Under the pieces are notes generated by a model, which saw nothing but the letters and a program-made list of their open reading frames with translations, was not told the DNA's origin and ran no database searches. 7,133 nucleotides of DNA, taken from assembly GCA_027117675.1 (NCBI GenBank), contig JAJAYM010000067.1, positions 1 through 7,133 of the forward strand, in the 5' to 3' direction. Made by a program: the position numbers and the translations under genes. This document shows positions 1 to 7,133 of this stretch, in pieces (position 1 is the first letter of the stretch; each line of letters begins with the position of its first letter). This stretch comes from Actinomycetes bacterium (GTDB lineage: Bacteria > Actinomycetota > Actinomycetes > JAHEKZ01).

Positions 1-229
1 AGTCGGTGTCGCTCAGCGACGCTGCACGTCGGCCCGCGACGAGCGTGGCGTGGCGCTGCTGCTTGGTGATGAGGTTGTGTCCCCAACGGTCCGGCGCGGA
101 GTCCTGCAGGGCTCCCGGGAGCCCGTTGACGTGCTGTGTTCCGGTGCTGAGAGTCAGGTCAGGGTCGATGGCGAAGGCGGACCGCTGACCCAGGTAGCCG
201 GTGTCATACCGAAACGTGGTGGAGGGCAT
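1..229 (-). CDS. HipA-family toxin/kinase, N-terminal part (gene continues beyond left edge)
   Basis: The minus strand from ATG at 229-227 is open to the window edge, giving 76 codons. A strong ribosome-binding site, GAGGAGA, lies about 4 nt upstream and fixes the start. The peptide begins MPSTTFRYDTGYLGQ, then AFAIDPDLTL, then the stretch GALQDSAPDRWGHNLI near residues 45-60, and ends in SLSDTD at the edge. The DSAPDRWG block after a short beta-rich N-terminal segment is typical of the HipA N-terminal subdomain. Full HipA proteins are Ser/Thr kinases of roughly 400 residues that act as toxins, often by phosphorylating a tRNA synthetase, and are usually neutralised by a HipB helix-turn-helix partner. 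The kinase core lies outside the window, so activity cannot be judged. No HipB-like gene is visible upstream. The reading frame stays open upstream of this ATG to about 587, but the RBS argues against a longer protein. Confidence 0.85.
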   Translation of the reverse strand, partial: MPSTTFRYDTGYLGQRSAFAIDPDLTLSTGTQHVNGLPGALQDSAPDRWGHNLITKQQRHATLVAGRRAASLSDTD

Positions 230-230
230 G

Positions 231-590
231 AGTTCTCCTCGGCACTCGCTGGACCTGCCGTAGATGTGTTGAGCTGCCTGGGACTTCAACGGGCGCACCT
301 GCGGTAGCCGAGTTGAGCGTCCGGTAGCCGGACGCGTCGCGCGGTAGCGCGTACGGGCGAACGGGTCCCACCCCAGGAACTGCCCGATGTCTTGGGCGGC
401 GAGCACGATCAGGCGACCGGCCAAGATCAGCAGGCCTAAGCCGAGGACGGTCCGGACGGCCCGCGGTCGCGCCGATGATGCCAGGCGCGATCCGAGCTCG
501 GACGGCACCGCCGACAGCCCCGCGGACGAACAGCTCACCGTCGATGGCCGCGGCGGCAACCCCGGGGATGATGAGCAGGGCTGTGGTCAC
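231..590 (-). pseudogene. Possible small membrane protein, probably frameshifted
   Basis: A credible translation start exists: GTG at 590-588 with AAAGGGAG about 9 nt upstream. The first about 45 residues (TTALLIIPGVAAAAIDGELF...) look like coding sequence with GC-ending codons. After that the frame degenerates into an Arg/Pro-rich tail ending near 204. A neighbouring minus-strand frame between about 465 and 350 gives a clean hydrophobic helix, TVLGLGLLILAGRLIVLAAQ, followed by DIGQFLGWDPFAR. The simplest reading is one small membrane protein of about 90 residues, broken by a frameshift somewhere around 440-500. I recognise no family. The second frame is the one that runs open into hipA. It may also be entirely non-coding leader DNA of hipA. 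Confidence 0.28.
302..348. repeat. Three CGGTAGC direct repeats at exact 20-bp spacing
   Basis: CGGTAGC occurs at 302-308, 322-328 and 342-348, each exactly 20 bp after the last. The dinucleotide CG at the same offset near the end of each 20-bp unit is also conserved. Two units form small hairpins: CGTCCGG/CCGGACG with a 3-nt loop (318-334) and CGCGC/GCGCG with a 4-nt loop (338-351). The array lies about 73-120 bp upstream of the hipA start on its coding strand, roughly two helical turns between copies. This geometry suits a protein-binding array (an operator for hipA or an iteron-like site), but the binding factor is unknown. The repeats could also be chance in GC-rich DNA. Confidence 0.5.
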
Positions 591-679
591 CGGGCCATTC
601 TCCCTTTCGACGGTGCAGTGATGAACGGCCCCGGGAAGCGGCCAGCAGGCAGCCCGATAGCTCGCGCGAACACTAGGTT
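591..679. promoter_or_regulatory. Divergent intergenic region upstream of the cation pump
   Basis: These 89 bases separate the minus-strand GTG at 590 from the pump start, so any promoter for either side must lie here or inside the neighbours. A TANNNT-type -10 candidate, TAGGTT, is at 674-679, but there is no convincing -35 at the right distance. It would place transcription start near the second GTG at 686, allowing a leaderless message. The AGG at 675-677 could instead serve as a weak ribosome-binding site 8 nt before that GTG. No operator-like palindrome stands out. Confidence 0.25.
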
Positions 680-3412
<2,733 letters not shown>

Positions 3413-4194
3413 GGATCGCCGCGGCCATGGCTGCGCCGATCCGCCCGGTGTCGGGATTCATCGACGCCACCATGTGCTGGACCCAGGCGTAGTCTCCGCT
3501 TCCTGCCGGTGGGATTCCACCGACGTCTTCGATCTCGTGGAAGAACAGGTTCGTCCGGGCGATGGCAGCGGTGGTGAGGTTGACCTCTTGGCCGTACAAC
3601 CGGAGCGTGCGGTGTCGCCGCCGTGCTCGTGGACGGTGTTGATCGTCTCGACGAGCATTCCGCCCGAGCCAGCCGCGGGGTGAAGAAACCCCCAGCCTTC
3701 TTGCCCGACTCGTCGGCGAAGTTCTTCAGCAGATACTCATACGCCTGGCCAATCAGGTCGTGGGAGACCTCGTCGGGATTGAGCGTCAATCCGTTGAACG
3801 TGTTGACCAGCGCCACCAGCGCGGACTCGGGCAGGCGTTCCTTGTTGCCCCACGCTGCGTCTCCGAAGATGCCGGCGAGGCTGTCTGGGTTGGCCTGCTC
3901 GAGCCGCCCCAGGGCGGTACCGATGTGTGTACCTAGGTTGGGTGCGCGTCGTGACCTCGCGCCAGTGGGTGCTCTTCGGGACAGTGAAGCGGTGGTAGTC
4001 CGCCTCGACTTCAGCCGCGACGTGCTCGCCGTACTCGGCGATGGCCTGTGCGCGCTCCCAGTCGTGGGTGTCGCTGACCCACTTCCAGAACAGCATCGGG
4101 AACGTGTAGGTCTTGAAGTCGGCTGGGTCGACCGGGCCGCGCAGGGCGTTGGCGGCGTCCCACAGCCTTCGCTCCAGCTCCCCCAGCGTCACGC

Positions 4195-5445
4195 TCACTT
4201 GTCGTCCCCCGCCTTTGACACGAGTCTGGCCGGCCCTTCGTTGCGTCCGCCTGAACGGACGGTATCGAGCGGCGTCGACATTGGTTTGCTCCGTTCGATC
4301 GGGGTCGGCTGCGCCAACTGTGCGGGCAGCCACGGGTAGGGGTCTCGAATCGACTTTCTGGCCGCCCGACGTGCGTCTTGGATTTCCTCAAGGGCTGGTC
4401 CTGGCACGTAGTAGCGGCCCTTGGTTGCTCCGACAGGTTGGAGCAGTTCTAACTCGACGAGTTGTTTGAGGTCGCGGCTTGCCGTGCGTTCTTCGACCTC
4501 GGCGCGCTTGACGTAGGTGGCGCGCCGTACTCGGTAGCCCAGTGCTGCCTCATACAACGCGAGGCCGGCGCGGTCAGGCAGGCCGCGTGTCGCCGAGATT
4601 GAGTCGATCGCCGTCCACATGGCCATCGCCTGCTCGATCCGGTGTTGAAGTGTCTGGGCCTGCATGTGGTGCGCGCGGAGGTTGAAGGAGACCCAGAGCG
4701 CAGCGTCACGGTCGGGGCTCCACCCGCCGGCACCGGTGTGCGCGAGGACGCGGTAGTAGTCGGCGGTGTTTGCTCCGAGCCACTCCTCGATGCTCGCAAA
4801 CGTCGGGTCAGCCAGACCTCGGCGCGCCAAGACGAGGGTCTGCAGGGCGCGTGCGAGCCGCCCGTTGCCGTCGCGGAACGGATGGATCATCACGAGGTTG
4901 AGGTGGGCCATGGCGGCCTGGACCAGTGCGTCGTCAGCCGTGTCGGTCAGTGCGCCCACGAGCTCGTCGACCAGATTGGGAACCAGGTCGGCGTCCGGTC
5001 CCTCGTAGACCTCGATCTCAGTCGCCTCGTCGCGGACATAGATCGGCCCGCTGCGGTAGCGGCCTGGGGACTTGGTCAGGTCATGGCCGAGCAGCATGAA
5101 GTGCATGCTTCGGACGGTGGACGCGTCGAGGACGAAGTGGTCGTCCGGCGCCATGGCCAGGACGTAGCCGAGTGCCTGCCGGTATCCGCGGATCTCGGCG
5201 AAGGTTTGTTCGTCCGCGCTCAGTGGCTCCTTGTCGTCGACCGCGGCGGCAGCATCGTCGACCTCAACGACATAGCCCTCGATGCTGTTGGACCCACGGA
5301 TGGCCTGTGCCAGTGAGTGGCGACGCAAGCCGCCCGACCATCGGCGGGGCACCCGCAGGTGATCGGTGAGGTCGGCGCGCATCGCGTGGATCTCCTCTAG
5401 GACGCGGTGGTCCTCGAGGGTGATCGATGGAGTCTGGAAGATCAC
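4195..5445 (-). CDS. Fic-domain AMP-transferase-type protein with C-terminal winged helix
   Basis: Fic proteins typically transfer AMP from ATP to a hydroxyl side chain of a target protein. This 416-residue protein has the complete core motif HPFRDGNGRLAR at 188-199, with catalytic His188 on the consensus HxFx(D/E)GNGRxxR. A flap segment precedes it around GPIYVRDEATEIEVYEGP. S52-N-S-I-E56-G matches the inhibitory (S/T)xxxE(G/N) motif near the N-terminus (class II, self-inhibited; Glu56 would hold ATP in an unproductive pose). The C-terminal part (about 290-355: RATYVKRAEVEERTASRDLK, then LVELELLQPVG, then GRYYVPG) looks like a DNA-binding-type winged helix. The tail after about 370 is Pro/Ser/Arg-rich. 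The start is GTG 5445-5443 with AGGGA 6 nt upstream; an ATG 5 nt further upstream is followed directly by a stop. Its stop overlaps the hsdM start. The frame is intact although both neighbours on its strand are broken. The target is unknown. Confidence 0.92.
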   Translation of the reverse strand: MIFQTPSITLEDHRVLEEIHAMRADLTDHLRVPRRWSGGLRRHSLAQAIRGSNSIEGYVVEVDDAAAAVDDKEPLSADEQTFAEIRGYRQALGYVLAMAPDDHFVLDASTVRSMHFMLLGHDLTKSPGRYRSGPIYVRDEATEIEVYEGPDADLVPNLVDELVGALTDTADDALVQAAMAHLNLVMIHPFRDGNGRLARALQTLVLARRGLADPTFASIEEWLGANTADYYRVLAHTGAGGWSPDRDAALWVSFNLRAHHMQAQTLQHRIEQAMAMWTAIDSISATRGLPDRAGLALYEAALGYRVRRATYVKRAEVEERTASRDLKQLVELELLQPVGATKGRYYVPGPALEEIQDARRAARKSIRDPYPWLPAQLAQPTPIERSKPMSTPLDTVRSGGRNEGPARLVSKAGDDK

Positions 5446-5448
5446 GTC

Positions 5449-5525
5449 ATGTCCCTATGTCTCTATTCTTGAGACAAGATAGCGGGGAACCGACCTGCGT
5501 CGCAAGATTGGAGACATCAGGACAT
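5449..5525. repeat. 23-bp inverted repeat flanking the fic promoter (candidate operator pair)
   Basis: Left arm 5449-5471 and right arm 5503-5525 match in inverted orientation at 19 of 23 positions, with a 31-nt spacer and 54 bp between arm centres (about five helical turns). Each arm contains an imperfect tandem ATGTC with 8-bp spacing followed by a TCTTG end. A further GAGACA at 5471-5476 pairs with TGTCTC at 5458-5463 as a smaller palindrome with a 7-nt gap. The spacer holds the fic -10 element. The arrangement suits a dimeric repressor binding two sites with looping. The winged-helix part of Fic itself is one possible ligand, but that is conjecture. Confidence 0.65.
5476..5505 (-). promoter_or_regulatory. 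Putative fic promoter
   Basis: On the minus strand TTGCGA (5505-5500) and TATCTT (5481-5476) are separated by 18 nt. Both fit the vegetative sigma consensus reasonably well. Transcription would begin near 5469, about 24 nt before the fic GTG, leaving room for the AGGGA ribosome-binding site at 5456-5452. The -35 touches the right arm, and the expected start site falls in the left arm, of the inverted repeat described separately, so a protein bound there would block or stimulate this promoter. Assigned by inspection only. Confidence 0.55.
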
Positions 5526-5820
5526 CCGAGCGATCGCGCGCTCGACGCGTAGCGCCCCCATGAGGTTCACGGCCTCCGCACGCGCTTCAAGCGAGCGAAG
5601 GTCAGGTGACCTGCGTCGCGACCAATTCCTCGATGGCACGGGCGAGTTGGTCGTCGTCGGCGCCAGCAGCAGCCACGTCAATCAGCGATCTGGCCACGTT
5701 TGTGACCCGAAAACCTGTGTGCTCGTAAACGTCCGACGCAGGGAGCGCCGCGAAGTGGCGGCTCACGGATGGCTCTCGCCGAGCGAACCCGTCGGGACGG
5801 TGAGGCGCACGCGGGAAGAC
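5517..5820 (-). pseudogene. AbiEi-like type IV antitoxin, C-terminal remnant
   Basis: AbiEi proteins are the antitoxins of AbiE-type phage-abortive toxin-antitoxin pairs. They carry an N-terminal winged helix and a C-terminal domain. Here only about 100 codons of the C-terminal part are visible, in three pieces: VRLTVPTG (from 5810), then FARREPSVSRHFAALP and FRVTNVARSLIDVAAAGADD and QLARAIEELV in a second frame that stops at 5604-5602, then LRSLEARAEAVNLMGALRVERAIARMS in a third frame ending at TGA 5519-5517. The V(T)xVARxLIDxAAAGxD pattern is the family hallmark. Frameshifts lie near 5790 and 5601-5606. The N-terminal domain is missing, replaced by the IS1380 fragment. The stop falls inside the right arm of the fic inverted repeat. 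No AbiEii toxin is seen. The family call rests on that one stretch, and a related uncharacterised family is possible. Confidence 0.68.
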
Positions 5821-5824
5821 TCCG

Positions 5825-6224
5825 CGCGCCGGGCAGCAACGGCGTCGACCGGGCCAGGTGGGCCAGGAACCTGGCGGCGATGGCGTCGAGCTGGCGGACG
5901 TGACAGAAGGTGAAGCAGCGCAGGAACGTGCCCAACGTCGAGGGGGCCCGGATCCCGTCGAAGAGCCGGCGCATCCCGCCGTGGCGGAGCAGGTCCATGT
6001 CGTCGGTGGAGCCATCGCCGGCGACCATCCCGGCGATGAGGGCGGGGACCTTCAGAACCGCGCTCACCCGCCCGCACCCGGGCAGGGCGAGGATGGCCGC
6101 GACCAGGGGCCTGCAGCCCGCAGCGTCGGCCCAGCGCCATCACCGGCGCCAGGCCCGCGCACGACACGAGGTTCGGATCGTCGAAGACCGCCGACATGGC
6201 CGAAGGGGCGTGAGAAACTCGCAT
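5825..6224 (-). pseudogene. IS1380-family transposase, N-terminal fragment
   Basis: Translation from ATG 6224-6222 gives MRVSHAPSAMSAVFDDPNLV and then SCAGLAPVMALG, a typical actinobacterial IS1380-family start. A frameshift follows in a run of four G on the plus strand at 6106-6109 (one base too many). The neighbouring frame then continues with ALVAAILALPGCGRVSAVLK and VPALIAGMVAGDGSTDDMDL, then LRHGGMRRLFDGIRAPSTLG and TFLRCFTFCHVRQLD, ending at STPLLPGA near 5825. Family members are around 450 residues, so only about the first 130 remain. The sequence carrying the catalytic DDE residues is gone. The break abuts the AbiEi-like remnant within about 10 bp. It is non-functional on its own. The change of family sequence at 5820-5825 marks an insertion or deletion junction. 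Confidence 0.85.
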
Positions 6225-6340
6225 CCAGCGGATGCCCTTCTGTGTGGTCGATCAGGTCGTAGAGAAACCTCATCGTCCCTGGTCAGAGGGGCATTCGTGC
6301 GTCACGACCCGCCGACCGCCACCACTTCCCCGGTGGATCC
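6225..6340. other. Inter-IS stretch, no gene
   Basis: About 115 bases between the start of the IS1380-type transposase (reading left) and the first recognisable IS3 codons (reading right). The part next to 6224 is expected to be the upstream leader and terminal repeat of the IS1380 element, and the far part the point where the IS3 element was truncated. I could not identify a terminal inverted repeat of either element, and no target-site duplication can be assigned by eye. No credible ORF or RNA gene is seen. Confidence 0.4.
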
Positions 6341-7091
6341 AGGCTGAAGCTTGCAAGACAGCCCTCCTACCGCTGGCTCGCCCCCCCATCACCTCCCGCG
6401 ACCTCCAGGAGGCCTACCTGCCCGACGTCTTGTTCGAGGCTCACTGCGACGACCCGGAGTATGGCTACCGGCTGCTGCGCGACGAAGCACGCGAGGCCGG
6501 CCACGACCGTTGCGACCGCACGATCTGGCGGGTCTGCGCCGACAACGGCTGGTGATCGGTGTTCGGCAAGAAGCGGGCCAAGAACGGCAAGAAGCCCGGT
6601 CCGCCGGCCCACGACGATCTGGTCCGCCGCGACTTCACCGCCACGGCCCCGAACCGGTTGTGGCTGACCGGCATCACCGAGCACCCGACCAGCGAGAGCA
6701 AGCTCTACCTCTGCGCGATCAAGGACGTGTTCTCCGGGCGGATCGTGGGCTACTCCATCAGCGACCGGGTGAAGCGCGCCTGGCCGTGGACGCCCTGAGC
6801 AGCGCCGCCGCGGTGGCCGGTTGCGTGGTCCACTCCGACCGCGGTCAGTTTCGCTCCAGGAAGTTCTTAGCCTCCGCCGGCGACAACGCAGCCATGGAGT
6901 CCTTCTTCTCGCTGCTGCAGAAGAAGGTCTTCGACCGTCGCCGCTGGACCACCCGCCACCACCTGCGCCTGGCGATCATCACCTGGATCGAACGGACCTA
7001 CCGCCACCGCCGACGCCAAGCCCGACTCGGCAGGCTGACCCCGATCGAGTACGAGACCATGGACACCCCTCAGGTCGCACTCGCCGCCTGA
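6341..7091 (+). pseudogene. IS3-family transposase OrfB, multiply disrupted
   Basis: OrfB carries the DDE integrase core of IS3 elements. The fragment opens with LKLARQPSYRWLAPP (from 6344), shifts frame in a run of seven C (6381-6387), and continues ITSRDLQEAYLPDVLFEAHC and YGYRLLRDEAREAGHDRCDR to ADNGW. There TGA at 6553-6555 replaces the Trp of the usual NGWWSVFGKK block. The frame resumes with KKRAKNGKKPGPPAHDDLV and LWLTGITEHPTS, where the first catalytic Asp (usual LTDITEH) is Gly (codon 6670-6672). A frameshift near 6776 leads to RLAVDALSSAAAVAGCVVHS and DRG (second Asp, 6837-6839). A codon is missing in DRG(S)QF, about 17 codons are lost between SRKF and ASAGDNAAMESFF (catalytic Glu 6897-6899), and the end is LGRLTPIEYE...ALAA with stop at 7089-7091. 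OrfA is absent. It is clearly inactive. Confidence 0.9.
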
Positions 7092-7133
7092 GACCCGCTG
7101 CCACCTACTCGTGCAGCAGACCCAACCCAAGGA
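7092..7133. mobile_element. Right-end flank of the IS3 remnant
   Basis: The 42 bases after the OrfB stop run to the window edge. In IS3 elements the right terminal inverted repeat normally lies within a few tens of bases of the OrfB stop, so the CGTGCAGCAGACCC stretch (7110-7123) may be part of it. The matching left end is missing from this window, so the repeat cannot be confirmed. Confidence 0.25.

Noticed and set aside
4642..5316. Open frame of 224 codons on the plus strand
   Set aside because: Antisense to fic, whose HPFRDGNGR motif and full-length family match fix the coding strand.
5527..5544. CGAGCG/CGCTCG hairpin as a possible terminator
   Set aside because: Only 6-bp arms, no T-run on either side, and it lies in the coding part of the AbiEi-like remnant.
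5858..6347. Two plus-strand open frames of 134 and 145 codons
   Set aside because: They are antisense to the IS1380-type transposase fragment and show no family features.
6232..6555. Start of the IS3 OrfB frame at 6232 as a true gene start
   Set aside because: Homology to OrfB begins only near 6341 and starts in a different frame before the run of seven C; the 6232-6340 part matches nothing recognisable.

Overview
The window is GC-rich throughout, with GC-ending codons, GTG starts and IS families common in mycobacteria and nocardioforms. It most likely comes from an actinobacterial chromosome. It holds two intact genes: a P-type cation pump (680-3412, +) and a Fic-domain protein (4195-5445, -). 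Around them lie the 5' end of a HipA-family kinase gene running off the left edge and a row of broken genes.

Left part (1-679): the first 229 bases on the minus strand encode the N-terminus of a HipA-family protein. Upstream of it are three 7-bp repeats spaced exactly 20 bp and a doubtful, probably frameshifted small membrane-protein ORF. The pump starts divergently at 680.

Middle (680-5525): the 910-codon pump has all P-type catalytic motifs. Its membrane residues resemble plasma-membrane Ca2+ pumps (one ion site) more than SERCA (two sites). Converging on its 3' end is a wreck of hsdM (type I DNA methyltransferase subunit) with at least two frameshifts and two deletions; the second deletion removes the expected catalytic region. 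The intact fic gene overlaps the hsdM start by 4 nt (GTGA). The fic promoter is framed by a 23-bp inverted repeat (19/23 matches), a candidate operator.

Right part (5517-7133): remnants sit end to end. They are the C-terminal part of an AbiEi-like antitoxin, the N-terminal third of an IS1380-family transposase, and an IS3-family OrfB with several lesions including loss of the first catalytic Asp.

Overall it reads as an eroding defence/toxin-antitoxin island (HipA, HsdM, Fic, AbiEi) next to insertion-sequence debris, in which Fic and the pump have stayed open. I see no clearly new system. The least explained items are the fic operator, the 20-bp-period repeats near hipA, and whether Fic still has a partner now that its coupled hsdM is dead.
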